Positions 49,903 to 59,124 of a stretch of 64,000 nucleotides of DNA are shown here, in pieces. Under the pieces are notes generated by a model. That model made no database searches. It was not told the DNA's origin and was given only the letters and a program-made list of their open reading frames with translations. The position numbers and the translations under genes are program-made. This DNA is from Pseudomonas sp. LB-090624 (GTDB taxonomy: Bacteria > Pseudomonadota > Gammaproteobacteria > Pseudomonadales > Pseudomonadaceae): NCBI RefSeq assembly GCF_003205205.1, contig NZ_QJRL01000013.1, forward strand, positions 62,001-126,000. The letters run 5' to 3'. Positions within the stretch are counted from its first letter, which is position 1. Each line of letters starts with the position of its first letter.

Positions 49903-50421
49903 TTAACGGGGCGGCAACTGCTGCAAGCGCTCGAGAATATCGATCACCACCATGCGTGGTGGCCGCTCGTCGGTTTCTACCACCACGTCGGCGATCTCCC
50001 GGTAGAGCGGGTCGCGGGTTTCCAGCAAGGTCCGCAAGGTGGCCTCGGGATTGGCGGTGCGCAGCAACGGCCGGTTGCGGTCGCGCGCGGTGCGGCCAAC
50101 CTGCTGCTCTACCGAAGCATGCAAGTAGATGACCCGGCCACCCTGGTGCAGCGCCTGGCGGTTGGCTTCACGCATGACTGCACCGCCGCCCGTCGCCAGG
50201 ACCACGCCGTCGAGGGCGCACAGCTCAGCGATCATCGCCTGCTCGCGATCACGGAAACCCGGCTCGCCTTCCTTGTCGAAAATCCACGGGATGTTGGCGC
50301 CGCATCGCAGTTCGATTTCCTTGTCGGAATCCTTGAACAGCAGGCGCAGCTCTTTGGCCAATAGGCGTCCAATGGTGCTTTTACCAGCGCCCATGGGTCC
50401 CACAAGTATCAAATTTCGCAC
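49903..50421 (-). CDS. aroK: Shikimate kinase AroK
   Basis: A 172-residue kinase that phosphorylates shikimate at the 3-hydroxyl. The start is a GTG at 50421 ([18 protein letters not shown]), four bases after the pilQ stop, with Walker A at residues 8-16. The shikimate-binding DSDKEIE, FRDREQ and ATGGGAV blocks are present, as is the lid arginine in RNRPLL. It sits between pilQ and aroB, the usual order in pseudomonads. Confidence 0.97.
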   Translation of the reverse strand: MRNLILVGPMGAGKSTIGRLLAKELRLLFKDSDKEIELRCGANIPWIFDKEGEPGFRDREQAMIAELCALDGVVLATGGGAVMREANRQALHQGGRVIYLHASVEQQVGRTARDRNRPLLRTANPEATLRTLLETRDPLYREIADVVVETDERPPRMVVIDILERLQQLPPR

Positions 50422-50425
50422 AGAA

Positions 50426-51688
50426 TCAACGACTCACAGCAATCGCCTGGTCACTCATGATACGCGGAGTCAGGAAGACCAGCAGCTCGGATTTTTTCTC
50501 TTGTAATGCATCGCGTCGAAACAGCCGCCCAACATACGGCAGATCGCCCAAAAATGGCACCTTGTCGACCACATTGTTTTGCGCAGTCGAGTAGACGCCA
50601 CCGATCACGATCGTTTCACCGTCTGCCACACGAACCTTGGCATTTACCTCGTTCTTGCGGATCGGCGGCACGTTGTTCAAGGCATTGACGTAATCCGGCT
50701 CGTCCTTGGTCACCCTCACCGTCATGATCACCTTATTGTCCGGGGTAATCTGCGGGGTCACCTCCAGCGACAGCGAGGCCTCGCGAAAAGACACCGAGGT
50801 GGCGCCACTCTGGCTGGTTTCCTGGTACGGCACCTCGGTACCCTTGAGGATCCGCGCGGTCTCCTTGTCGGCCGTGACCACCTTGGGCTGCGAAATGATC
50901 TCGCCATTGCCGCTCTTTTCCATGGCGCTGAGTTCCAGGTCAAGCAACACGTCTCCACGCAGCAGCCCAAGCCCGACACTGCTGGCGGCACGCTCCACCC
51001 CGAGGTCGACGAACAGCTCTTTGCCGGGGCGCAACCTGTCACCGTAGAGCGGCCCACCCCAGCGCACCCCCAGGCTTTTCTCGTAATCGACATTGGCCTC
51101 GACGATACGCGCCTCGATCGCCACCTGGCGGACTGGGACGTCCAGCTGCACCACCAGCTGCCGCAGCTCGGCAAGACGGTCAGCTGGCAGGTGCGCCACC
51201 AGGGTATTGGTACGCTCATCGGCGCTCAGGCTACCCGTGTGCATGCCGTCGCCCGCCAGGCTCGCCAGCAGCAGCTCTACCAGCTCGGCCGCCTTGGCGT
51301 GGTGAATGGGCAACAGCTGTCGATGCAAAGGCTGCAGGTGTGCTTCCAATGCTTGTTCCACACGGCTGTCGGCTGACTGCGCGGCAAAATCAGCTGCCGG
51401 CGCCACCAGCAGCACGTTGCCCTCCTGGCGCCGGGCCAGGCCCTTGCTGCGCAACACCAGATCAAGGGCCTGCTCCCACGGCACATCCTGCAAACGCAAG
51501 GTGACATTACCTTGCACCGCGTCGCTGGCAACCAGATTGATGCCGGCGTAATCCGCCAGTACCTGCAACACAGCGCGCACCTCAACATCCTGGAAGTTCA
51601 GCGAAAGGGGTTCACCCTGGTGGGGAGTCGCCGACGCCAACGGTATCCACAGCAGGGCTGCCGGCAGGTATTTCATCCACTTCTTCAT
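50426..51688 (-). CDS. pilQ: Type IV pilus secretin PilQ, short form
   Basis: A 420-residue secretin from the ATG at 51688. A signal peptide ([20 protein letters not shown]) leads into a secretin/TonB short N-terminal domain (about 27-100: [28 protein letters not shown] in sense), an NolW domain, and the secretin core ([22 protein letters not shown] ... [36 protein letters not shown]). The tandem AMIN domains of the classical PilQ (about 700 residues) are absent. The first 77 nt overlap the end of the preceding pilOP gene in another frame. Confidence 0.9.
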   Translation of the reverse strand: MKKWMKYLPAALLWIPLASATPHQGEPLSLNFQDVEVRAVLQVLADYAGINLVASDAVQGNVTLRLQDVPWEQALDLVLRSKGLARRQEGNVLLVAPAADFAAQSADSRVEQALEAHLQPLHRQLLPIHHAKAAELVELLLASLAGDGMHTGSLSADERTNTLVAHLPADRLAELRQLVVQLDVPVRQVAIEARIVEANVDYEKSLGVRWGGPLYGDRLRPGKELFVDLGVERAASSVGLGLLRGDVLLDLELSAMEKSGNGEIISQPKVVTADKETARILKGTEVPYQETSQSGATSVSFREASLSLEVTPQITPDNKVIMTVRVTKDEPDYVNALNNVPPIRKNEVNAKVRVADGETIVIGGVYSTAQNNVVDKVPFLGDLPYVGRLFRRDALQEKKSELLVFLTPRIMSDQAIAVSR

Positions 51689-52628
51689 GCTTGTCCGGGG
51701 CCTCCTTGCCCAAGCGCCCGGCGAGGGTGATGAACGCCGCGCGTTCGTACCACTCTCCCGCCATGAACAACCGTTCACGCACTTCGACCTGTTGTGGGTC
51801 GATGTGCCTCACCACACCCTGATCGCGCCCTAAGCGGTCACCGGGGCGCACGCGATAGAGCTTGCCAGCGCCCATCAGCAACGCTTCATGGAAGGCTCCC
51901 CGTGCCAGGCTGCCAACCATTCGCAACTGCGCCAACGGCACACCCACCAGGCCGGAGCCAGACGATCGCGTGGTAGCGGGGGCGAACGGATCTACTGAGG
52001 GCGCTGCCATGGCCGCCCGTGCCGGCACGTGGGCGAGCATTGCTGGCGCTGACAGGGGCCCAGGCGAGTGATAGGCATCGAGCCGCAATTGCAGGCGCAA
52101 AAGCCCAGCCTCGCGATCAGCCGCTGTCAGGCGCATGTCGCCGCTACGTAGCACCCGCGCCTGGCCCAACCATTCGTCCAGCCACAGCCGCAAGGCCGGG
52201 TAATGCCCAACCACCTGCAGCTCGAGCGGTACCCTGTGGAAACCGGTTTGTAGCTCACCTTCCTGGACGTCGAGGCGCTCGACATGCAGGCCATGCGCAT
52301 GCCCCGAAACCGTCAGGCGCTCAAGCAGGTCGCTCATGCTCTCCCCCGCAGCCAGCTGCCAGCGCGCTGCCTGTAACCGCTGCTCGGCAACCGCCACAGC
52401 CGCCTGCAGTCGCTGCAGCTCGGCCAACTGCGATGCGCCGCTCGCCTGCAGCTGATTCAGTTCCGCACGCCTGACATCCTCCTGCGCTTGTTGCTGCAAA
52501 AGCGCCGGCAAGCGTAACGCGCAGCCCACACTGAATAGCCCAACAGCCAGCAACACTGGCGCCAGCCGCCGAAAGCGAGCGGAGCGCTCAGCCACACTCA
52601 GCCAGGCAAGCAATGCTGCGCTATTCAC
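51612..52628 (-). CDS. PilO-PilP fusion, type IV pilus alignment protein
   Basis: A single 338-residue chain that looks like PilO joined to PilP. The N-terminal part has a membrane segment (LAPVLLAVGLFSVGCALRLPALL, about 22-44), a coiled coil and a PilO-type domain (LELQVVGHYPALRLWLDEWL). The C-terminal part (about 225-320) has the PilP pattern: DPFAPA, LAQLRMVGSL, ALLMGAGKLYRVRPGDRLGRDQGVVRHIDPQQVEV. Classical PilP is a separate lipoprotein. The stop lies 77 nt inside pilQ. Start overlaps the pilN end by 4 nt. Confidence 0.85.
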   Translation of the reverse strand: MNSAALLAWLSVAERSARFRRLAPVLLAVGLFSVGCALRLPALLQQQAQEDVRRAELNQLQASGASQLAELQRLQAAVAVAEQRLQAARWQLAAGESMSDLLERLTVSGHAHGLHVERLDVQEGELQTGFHRVPLELQVVGHYPALRLWLDEWLGQARVLRSGDMRLTAADREAGLLRLQLRLDAYHSPGPLSAPAMLAHVPARAAMAAPSVDPFAPATTRSSGSGLVGVPLAQLRMVGSLARGAFHEALLMGAGKLYRVRPGDRLGRDQGVVRHIDPQQVEVRERLFMAGEWYERAAFITLAGRLGKEAPDKHEEVDEIPAGSPAVDTVGVGDSPPG

Positions 52629-53161
52629 GACCAGAACGCCGAAACGCGCGCGATCAGCAGAAACTCATCGCCGCCCGGCAGGCTTCTCATGTGTTTGAGC
52701 TCCAGGTCGAGCAATACGCTCGAGCGGCTCAAATCACGCATGAACTGTGCGACCACAGCCCCGGAGGCTGCCAGCCCAGTCATCTGTAAGCGGCCGCTTT
52801 CCAGGCTGAGGTCCAGTAACTGCAACCCCTCTGGCAACGCCCCCTCTAGGTCAGCGAACACCCCGGCCAGCACACCCTGGTGTGCACGCAATCCCTCCAG
52901 CGCCGCAGCTCGGACGAGCAGCGTGTCATGCTGTGCACGCACATCGGCCAGCGGTTGCAACTGCTCGCCCAGCAAATCGAGGGCTACCTGCTGCCTGGCA
53001 TTGGCCAGCGCCTGTTGCTGCCCGCGCTGGCGGGCCAGCTGATCCACCAACGTCACCGCGCACAATGCCCACAATGCGCCAGCAACCAGCTGGCCGCGCC
53101 AGCGCCGCAATGCCGCCTGACGCTGCCGTTCACGCCACGGCAGCAGGTTGAGCCGCATCAT
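52625..53161 (-). CDS. pilN: Type IV pilus inner-membrane protein PilN
   Basis: A 178-residue bitopic protein from ATGATG at 53161 (the second ATG, 53158, gives MRLNLLPWRE, the classic PilN start). The cytoplasmic INLLP-like motif RLNLLPWRERQR, which binds PilM, is followed by a membrane segment (VAGALWALCAVTLVDQL), a coiled coil and a ferredoxin-like periplasmic domain. The start overlaps the pilM stop. Confidence 0.9.
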   Translation of the reverse strand: MMRLNLLPWRERQRQAALRRWRGQLVAGALWALCAVTLVDQLARQRGQQQALANARQQVALDLLGEQLQPLADVRAQHDTLLVRAAALEGLRAHQGVLAGVFADLEGALPEGLQLLDLSLESGRLQMTGLAASGAVVAQFMRDLSRSSVLLDLELKHMRSLPGGDEFLLIARVSAFWS

Positions 53162-54039
53162 GGGCGCAACCCCCCGACAGCCAAGGCGCATGCCAGCAGC
53201 ATCGAGCCGTCGACGTGTTCAAGCCCCGCCAGGCCAGGCAAGTTTCGACACGGCACGCCCAGCCGGCTGCCGAGGTCTTGCAGCCAGACCGGGTCGATCG
53301 ACGCGCTGCTTGTGACCCACAGCTCTGCAGGCAGACGTTCTTTAGCTAACAGGGCCTGCAAATGCCCTGATAGTTGCCCAGCCATCTCCCCACCATCCGC
53401 CTGCAGCTCATGGCGCTGGAAGGCCCTGCCCAGCTGCCAGCCATAAAGGGTCACGCTGCGGGCCTCGATGCGCAGCAGCGCCACCCCCTCCAGCCCGCCC
53501 GGTGGCAACATGCGACACAAGGCAATGCTGTCGACCTCGACGGCTTCAAGCTGCAAGCCTGCCTGTTCAACAACGGACTCAAGTGACGCCAGCGCGCTCT
53601 GTCGACAGGCAGCGACCATCACCTCGGAGCAGCCTGGCTGCACGCTGGATGCCCCCATGACCTGGTAATCGAGGGCCAGATCCTCCAGCGGAAACGGAAA
53701 AAGCCGCTCGGCGTCAGCCAGTAGCTGCGCTTCAAGCTGCGCCCCGTCGTGCGCCGTTGGCAAATGGCAGGTTTTACAGATGACCTGGCAGGCCGGCAGT
53801 GCCAAGGCCACCTGCCGCTGCCTGAGACCGCTCCGTCGGTAGGCACGCTGCAGCGCAGCACCTGCTGCGCCGGGGTCTGCGATCCAGTTTGCGCCCGCAG
53901 GGGCCGGCAAAGGTTCTTGCGCCGAACCCACCACCCGCCAATGGCGATTGCGCCGTTGCAGTTGCACCAGGCGAATGGCCTCGGGGGCAATTTCCACTCC
54001 CACCAGTGAACCGGCATCCTTGCCGAAGCGTCCAAGCAT
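53158..54039 (-). CDS. pilM: Type IV pilus actin-like protein PilM
   Basis: A 293-residue cytoplasmic actin-fold protein, shorter than the usual 350 or so. The N-terminus GSLVGVEIAPEAIRLVQLQRRN is the PilM nucleotide-fold start, and CHLPTAHDGAQLEAQLLADAERLFPFPLEDLALDYQV and LEAVEVDSIALCR follow. It binds the N-terminal motif of PilN. The first gene of the pilMN(OP)Q-aroKB-damX operon, divergent from ponA, as in other pseudomonads. Confidence 0.88.
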   Translation of the reverse strand: MLGRFGKDAGSLVGVEIAPEAIRLVQLQRRNRHWRVVGSAQEPLPAPAGANWIADPGAAGAALQRAYRRSGLRQRQVALALPACQVICKTCHLPTAHDGAQLEAQLLADAERLFPFPLEDLALDYQVMGASSVQPGCSEVMVAACRQSALASLESVVEQAGLQLEAVEVDSIALCRMLPPGGLEGVALLRIEARSVTLYGWQLGRAFQRHELQADGGEMAGQLSGHLQALLAKERLPAELWVTSSASIDPVWLQDLGSRLGVPCRNLPGLAGLEHVDGSMLLACALAVGGLRP

Positions 54040-54216
54040 CGCGGCTTCCTTGTTGTCTGTTGCAACCCCGCGGCAACACTGGGCCGAGACTGCCCGACGA
54101 GGCGACGAGCAGCCTGGCCGGTAACCCGGAGAGGCGAAAAATGCTTATAATGCCCAGCGTTTTTTGGTCCGCTGGACCTGCGTGCAATCCACTCCCAACC
54201 TGGACACCGAAAAGCC
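54040..54216. promoter_or_regulatory. pilM/ponA divergent promoter region
   Basis: This 177-bp gap holds a TATAAT at 54146-54151 on the plus strand, about 65 nt before the ponA TTG start, a good -10 candidate; no matching -35 is evident at 17 bases upstream. The pilM promoter on the other strand is not resolved. Confidence 0.5.
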
Positions 54217-56670
54217 TTGATACGTCTGCTGAAGTTCTTCTGGTGGTCTTCCGTCGCAGTCATCTGCGCGCTCGTACTCGGTGTGAGCGGTGCGTTTCTG
54301 TATCTTAGCCCCAGCCTGCCCTCGGTCGATTCGCTCAGAAGCATCCAGTTGCAGATCCCTCTCAGGGTGTACAGCAGCGATGGCAAGCTGATTGCCGAGT
54401 TCGGCGAAATGCGCCGCTCCCCGATCCGCTTCGCGGAAATTCCCCCACAGTTCATTCAGGCGCTGCTGTCAGCCGAGGACGACAATTTCCTCAACCACTA
54501 CGGTGTCGACCCCAGCAGCCTGATGCGCGCCGCCACCCAGCTGGTGAAGACCGGGCATATCCAGACCGGCGGCAGCACCATCACCATGCAGGTGGCGAAG
54601 AACTTCTTCCTCACCAGCGAGCGCAGCTTCTCGCGCAAGACCAACGAAATCCTGCTGGCCCTCCAGATCGAACGTGAGCTGACCAAGGACGAAATCCTTG
54701 AGCTGTACGTGAACAAGATCTACCTGGGCAACCGCGCCTACGGTATCGACGCAGCGGCACAGGTGTACTACGGCAAGTCGATCCGTGACGTGAGCCTGGC
54801 GCAGATGGCAATGATTGCCGGCCTGCCCAAGGCACCGTCGCGCTTCAACCCACTGGCCAACCCGGTGCGTGCCAAAGAGCGCCGCGACTGGATCCTCGGC
54901 CGCATGTACAAGCTGGGCAAGATCGACCAAGCCAGTTACGAATCTGCCCTGGCCGAGCCGCTCAACGCCAGCTACCACGTGCCGACACCTGAGGTGAATG
55001 CGCCATACATCGCCGAAATGGCTCGCGCGGAGATGGTCGGACGCTACGGCAGCGATGCCTACACCGAAGGCTTCCGCGTCACCACCACCGTTCCGAGCGA
55101 CATGCAGGAAATGGCTAACAAGGCCATTCTCAACGGCCTTTCCGATTACGACGAACGCCACGGCTACCGTGGCCCCGAAGCACGCTTCCCCGGCCGTACC
55201 CAGGCAGCGTGGCTGCAGGAACTGGGCAAGCAGCGCACCCTTGGCAGCCTGGAGCCAGCCATCGTTACCCAGGTGGAAAAAACCGGCCTGACGGTACTGA
55301 CCCGAGACGGTCAACAGGCCGAGGTTGCCTGGGACACCATGAAATGGGCGCGCCCGTTCATCAACAGCAACTCAATGGGCCGCGCACCGCAATCGCCAGC
55401 TGACGTAGCGCAGGTGGGCGACCTGGTGCGCCTGCAGCGCCTTGAGGATGGCAAGCTGAAGTTCAGCCAGGTGCCCGGCGCGCAGAGTGCACTGGTTACC
55501 CTCGACCCCTACAACGGCGCGATTCGCGCCCTGGTCGGCGGCTTCTCGTTCGAGCAGAGCAACTACAACCGCGCCATGCAGGCCAAGCGCCAGCCAGGCT
55601 CGAGCTTCAAGCCATTCATCTACAGCGCCGCGCTGGACAGCGGCTACACCGCCGCCAGCCTGGTCAACGACGCGCCGATCGTGTTCGTTGACGAATCGGT
55701 AGACAAAGTGTGGCGGCCGAAGAACGACACCAACACCTTCCTCGGCCCGATCCGCATGCGTGAAGCGCTGTACAAGTCGCGCAACCTGGTGTCGATCCGC
55801 CTGTTGCAGGCCATGGGTGTAGACCGCACCATCGACTACATCGCCAAGTTCGGCTTCAACAAGCAGGACCTGCCGCGCAACCTGTCGCTGGCCCTGGGCA
55901 CCGCCACCCTGACGCCGATGGAGATCGCCACTGGCTGGAGCACCTTTGCCAACGGTGGCTACAAGATCAACCCGTACCTGATCGACCGGATCGAAAGCCG
56001 CAGCGGCGAGACGCTGTTCACCGCAAACCCGCCTCGCGTCCCGCAAGGCGCCCAGGACCAGGCCGGCCTGGCTGCACCTGAACAGCCGATCAGCACCGCA
56101 GCCATGCCTGGCGAAGCGCCATCGGCATTCGGCCAAGTGGCACCTGTGCCGCAGACGCCGGCTGTGGCCGAGCAGATCATCGACGGGCGCACCACCTACA
56201 TCCTTACCAGCATGCTGCAGGATGTGATCAAGCGTGGTACTGGCCGTCGGGCGCTGGCCCTGGGCCGCACTGACCTGGCAGGCAAGACCGGTACCACCAA
56301 CGAATCCAAGGACGCCTGGTTCTCCGGGTACAACGCCGATTACGTGACCACGGTGTGGGTTGGTTTCGACCAGCCGGAAACCCTCGGCCGCCGCGAGTAT
56401 GGCGGTACCGCGGCGCTGCCGATCTGGATGAGCTTCATGGGCGCGGCGCTGAAGGACAAGCCGGCGCATACCCCTGCAGAGCCGGAAGGCATACTCAGCC
56501 TGCGCGTAGACCCGGTCAGCGGGCGTGCTGCCTCGCCGAGTACACCGAATGCCTACTTCGAGCTGTTCAAGGCCGAAGACTCGCCGCCGTCGGTGGATGA
56601 ACTGGGCAACGGCGCAGCGCCGGGCAGCCCGCTGCCGGCTGACGAAGCGGCGCCGATGGATCTGTTTTAA
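54217..56670 (+). CDS. ponA: Penicillin-binding protein 1A (class A PBP)
   Basis: An 817-residue bifunctional peptidoglycan synthase. The start is a TTG at 54217 (MIRLLKFFWWSS), giving the signal anchor (about 9-30). The transglycosylase domain (about 55-230) holds the catalytic glutamate in SAEDDNFLNHYGVD and QTGGSTITMQVAKNFFL. An OB-like insert follows. The transpeptidase has S462-x-x-K465 in PGSSFKPF, SRN in YKSRNLVSIR and KTGTT. It builds and cross-links the wall outside the inner membrane. Divergent from pilM. Confidence 0.95.
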   Translation: MIRLLKFFWWSSVAVICALVLGVSGAFLYLSPSLPSVDSLRSIQLQIPLRVYSSDGKLIAEFGEMRRSPIRFAEIPPQFIQALLSAEDDNFLNHYGVDPSSLMRAATQLVKTGHIQTGGSTITMQVAKNFFLTSERSFSRKTNEILLALQIERELTKDEILELYVNKIYLGNRAYGIDAAAQVYYGKSIRDVSLAQMAMIAGLPKAPSRFNPLANPVRAKERRDWILGRMYKLGKIDQASYESALAEPLNASYHVPTPEVNAPYIAEMARAEMVGRYGSDAYTEGFRVTTTVPSDMQEMANKAILNGLSDYDERHGYRGPEARFPGRTQAAWLQELGKQRTLGSLEPAIVTQVEKTGLTVLTRDGQQAEVAWDTMKWARPFINSNSMGRAPQSPADVAQVGDLVRLQRLEDGKLKFSQVPGAQSALVTLDPYNGAIRALVGGFSFEQSNYNRAMQAKRQPGSSFKPFIYSAALDSGYTAASLVNDAPIVFVDESVDKVWRPKNDTNTFLGPIRMREALYKSRNLVSIRLLQAMGVDRTIDYIAKFGFNKQDLPRNLSLALGTATLTPMEIATGWSTFANGGYKINPYLIDRIESRSGETLFTANPPRVPQGAQDQAGLAAPEQPISTAAMPGEAPSAFGQVAPVPQTPAVAEQIIDGRTTYILTSMLQDVIKRGTGRRALALGRTDLAGKTGTTNESKDAWFSGYNADYVTTVWVGFDQPETLGRREYGGTAALPIWMSFMGAALKDKPAHTPAEPEGILSLRVDPVSGRAASPSTPNAYFELFKAEDSPPSVDELGNGAAPGSPLPADEAAPMDLF

Positions 56671-56709
56671 GGCAGGGCGCCTTACTCGGGTTTTGCGTGG
56701 GCGCGTAAA

Positions 56710-56738
56710 TCGAGGGCCGCGCGGGCGGCGCTCGATCT
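56710..56738. repeat. Copy of part of the selO-side repeat, after ponA
   Basis: The 23 bases at 56716-56738 are identical to 24379-24401 in the right arm of the large inverted repeat. Here ATCGAG and CTCGAT flank a GCCGC/GCGGC core, so the fragment forms its own small hairpin. It lies in the ponA-maeB gap. Confidence 0.75.
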
Positions 56739-56800
56739 GATAGGCGCCACAAGTGCCCTGACGAACACCTTGCAGCCCTGACACATTCTCAAGCCCCAAC

Positions 56801-56834
56801 AAAAAGCCCCGGCTCATGCGAGCCGGGGCTTTTT
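56801..56834. terminator. Bidirectional terminator between ponA and maeB
   Basis: AAAAAGCCCCGGCT (56801-56814) is exactly complementary to AGCCGGGGCTTTTT (56821-56834), with one more C-G pair inside and a four-base loop. A-rich and T-rich ends on both strands make it work for ponA and for the convergent maeB. Confidence 0.93.
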
Positions 56835-56853
56835 CATGTCGCTACGGGACTAA

Positions 56854-58122
56854 TCAGCCGTTGAACACGTCATCCACGCTGGTCAGCGGGTAGTGCTTCG
56901 GATACGGCAGGGTAGCAACGCCGGATTCGATGGCGGCCTTGGCCACCGCGTCGGAAACGACGGTGATCAGGCGTGCGTCCAGGGGCTTCGGAATGATGTA
57001 CTCACGGCCGAACTCCAGCGCCTGTACGCCGTAGGCGTCGCATACTTCCTTCGGCACTGGCAGCTTGGCCAGGTCTTTCAGGGCGACGGCGGCAGCGATC
57101 TTCATTTCTTCGTTGATGCGCTTGGCGCGAACGTCCAGGGCACCACGGAAGATGAACGGGAAGCCCAGTACGTTGTTGACCTGGTTCGGGTAGTCGGAAC
57201 GGCCGGTAGCCATGATCACGTCGCTGCGAGTGGCGTGTGCCAGCTCTGGCGAGATTTCCGGGTCCGGGTTCGAGCAAGCGAACACGATCGGGTTGGCAGC
57301 CATCGACTTCAGGCCTTCCGGGCTCAGCAGGTTCGGGCCGGACAGGCCTACGAACACGTCGGCGCCATCGAGCGCGTCAGCCAGGGTGCGCTTGTCGGTC
57401 GCGTGAGCGAACTGCGCCTTGTACTGGTTCAGGTCGTCACGACCAGCGTGAATCACACCGCTACGGTCGATCATGAAGATGTTCTCGACCTTGGCGCCCA
57501 TGCTCACCAGCAGCTTCATGCAGGAGATGGCGGCAGCACCGGCACCCAGGCAGACGATCTTGGCTTCTTCCAGCTTCTTGCCGGCGATTTCCAGGGCGTT
57601 GATCATGCCGGCGGCGGTAACGATGGCGGTACCGTGCTGGTCATCGTGGAACACCGGGATGTCGCACTGTTCGATCAGGGTGCGCTCGATTTCGAAGCAC
57701 TCTGGCGCCTTGATATCTTCGAGGTTGATGCCACCGAAGGTAATCGAGATGCGGCGAACGGTGTCGATGAACGCTTGCGGGCTTTCCGATTCGACTTCGA
57801 TGTCGAACACGTCGATACCGGCGAAACGCTTGAACAGAACACCCTTGCCCTCCATGACCGGCTTGGAAGCCAGTGGGCCGAGGTCACCCAGACCGAGGAT
57901 GGCAGTGCCATCGGAAATCACCGCAACCAGGTTGCCTTTGCCGGTGTATTTGTAAGCCAGCTCTGGATCACGGCCAATTTCACGCACCGGCTCGGCAACA
58001 CCTGGGCTGTAGGCCAGGGCGAGGTCACGGGCAGTGGCAGTGGGCTTGGAGAGTTCGACGCTCAGTTTCCCCGGACGAGGTTGAGCATGATATTCGAGAG
58101 CGGCGGTTTTCAGGTCTGACAT
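56854..58122 (-). CDS. maeB: NADP-type malic enzyme, short form
   Basis: A 422-residue enzyme from the ATG at 58122 (MSDLKTAALEYHAQPRPGKL). It decarboxylates malate to pyruvate with reduction of NAD(P). Catalytic and metal blocks: DLALAYSPGVAEP, GLGDLGPLASKPVMEGKG, FGGINLEDIKAPECF and PVFHDDQHGTA; cofactor fold CLGAGAAAISCMKLLVS. The phosphotransacetylase-like domain that makes E. coli MaeB about 760 residues is missing, as is common in Pseudomonas. Cytoplasmic, monocistronic. Confidence 0.94.
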   Translation of the reverse strand: MSDLKTAALEYHAQPRPGKLSVELSKPTATARDLALAYSPGVAEPVREIGRDPELAYKYTGKGNLVAVISDGTAILGLGDLGPLASKPVMEGKGVLFKRFAGIDVFDIEVESESPQAFIDTVRRISITFGGINLEDIKAPECFEIERTLIEQCDIPVFHDDQHGTAIVTAAGMINALEIAGKKLEEAKIVCLGAGAAAISCMKLLVSMGAKVENIFMIDRSGVIHAGRDDLNQYKAQFAHATDKRTLADALDGADVFVGLSGPNLLSPEGLKSMAANPIVFACSNPDPEISPELAHATRSDVIMATGRSDYPNQVNNVLGFPFIFRGALDVRAKRINEEMKIAAAVALKDLAKLPVPKEVCDAYGVQALEFGREYIIPKPLDARLITVVSDAVAKAAIESGVATLPYPKHYPLTSVDDVFNG

Positions 58123-58291
58123 GGTGGGCATTCCGCTATTTACTGTTCTGACGGACCGCCGAGGATACGCAAAGAGCCGGGGAGTCACAAGACTGGTCGG
58201 TCACTTGTGTCAAGGCCTTTAGCCTACGACTTTACGCTAAAACCCACGGGGGCATACGCCTCACAGTGTGTACAATCCAGTAGCGAAATGT

Positions 58292-59122
58292 CTACATCTT
58301 TCGACCTGAAATGCGCTGCAACATGCTCGGATCGGTCAATGGCAAGACCCAGCGCCGCTGGCCGGGCTTCAGAACGCCCCTGCGGGAACGGTCCAGCACC
58401 CAGCCACGCGCTTCGACCTGGCGTCCCTTGAGATTATCGAAGAAGCGGTCAGGGAAGTTACGCCGCAGACGAGCGGGAACCTGCAGCACCATGGTGCTGC
58501 CCAGGTTGAGCCAGACCCCGCCACGGTTGCGCTCGATGCTTTCGACACGGCCACTCACAAGCGCAAACCCCGATTGCCTGACATCGCTTGCGGGCACCAC
58601 GGGCGAGCGCCGCCACAGGCCCACGCCGGCCCGGCGCGCAGCGTGCTCGGCAAGCTGCTGGCAGCCACTGAGGCGCACATTGGGGGCAACCGCCACATGC
58701 CAGCCCAAGCCTTCCCTGAGCAGTTGTGCCTCAAGATTGTCGCCATTAGGGCCGTATACATGGGCCAGTGTACGGCCGTATTTGTCTTTGGACTGGCCCC
58801 CTGGCACAAGCCCGACGCGCCCGTCACTGCCCTTCACCAGGGCTTGCAAGCGCCGCTTGGCGGCTTCGGCATAGGGCTCGCTGGTGCGCCCCTTTCGGCC
58901 GATTTCAGGGGCGTTGATCCCGATCAGCCGCACACTGCGGCCATCGACCAGGCGCAAGGTGTCGCCATCGACCACCTTTCTCACCATGACCTGCTGCGGC
59001 CGGTCCGGCAGCGGGCAAAACGCCAGGGCCGGTAACTGCCAGACGGCGGCCACAAAAAAGGCGCCCACGAGGGGCGCCTTTTTCAGCAGCAATGCGAAGC
59101 CCGAAGGATTCGCCATGCGCAT
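58292..59122 (-). CDS. Secreted thermonuclease-family (SNase) protein
   Basis: A 276-residue protein with an N-terminal signal-like segment (residues about 12-33, KKAPLVGAFFVAAVWQLPALAF). The SNase domain (about 45-170) has VVDGDTLRL, RLIGINAPE (catalytic Arg and Glu) and DKYGRTLA (second catalytic Arg). A further domain of about 90 residues follows. It starts 2 nt after the rpmE stop, and the rpmE terminator lies inside its codons 13-22. An inner start (GTG near 59053) would avoid the terminator but would leave no charged N-terminus, so I keep the long form. Confidence 0.8.
   Translation of the reverse strand: MRMANPSGFALLLKKAPLVGAFFVAAVWQLPALAFCPLPDRPQQVMVRKVVDGDTLRLVDGRSVRLIGINAPEIGRKGRTSEPYAEAAKRRLQALVKGSDGRVGLVPGGQSKDKYGRTLAHVYGPNGDNLEAQLLREGLGWHVAVAPNVRLSGCQQLAEHAARRAGVGLWRRSPVVPASDVRQSGFALVSGRVESIERNRGGVWLNLGSTMVLQVPARLRRNFPDRFFDNLKGRQVEARGWVLDRSRRGVLKPGQRRWVLPLTDPSMLQRISGRKM
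59054..59083 (-). terminator. rpmE terminator located inside the nuclease coding sequence
   Basis: GGCGCCC (59060-59066) pairs with GGGCGCC (59072-59078) over a five-base loop, with an A run before (59054-59059) and a T run after (59079-59083), so it reads as a rho-independent terminator on either strand. On the minus strand it is about 42 nt after the rpmE stop and within the codons for LLKKAPLVGAFF of the nuclease. Confidence 0.85.
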
Positions 59123-59124
59123 GA

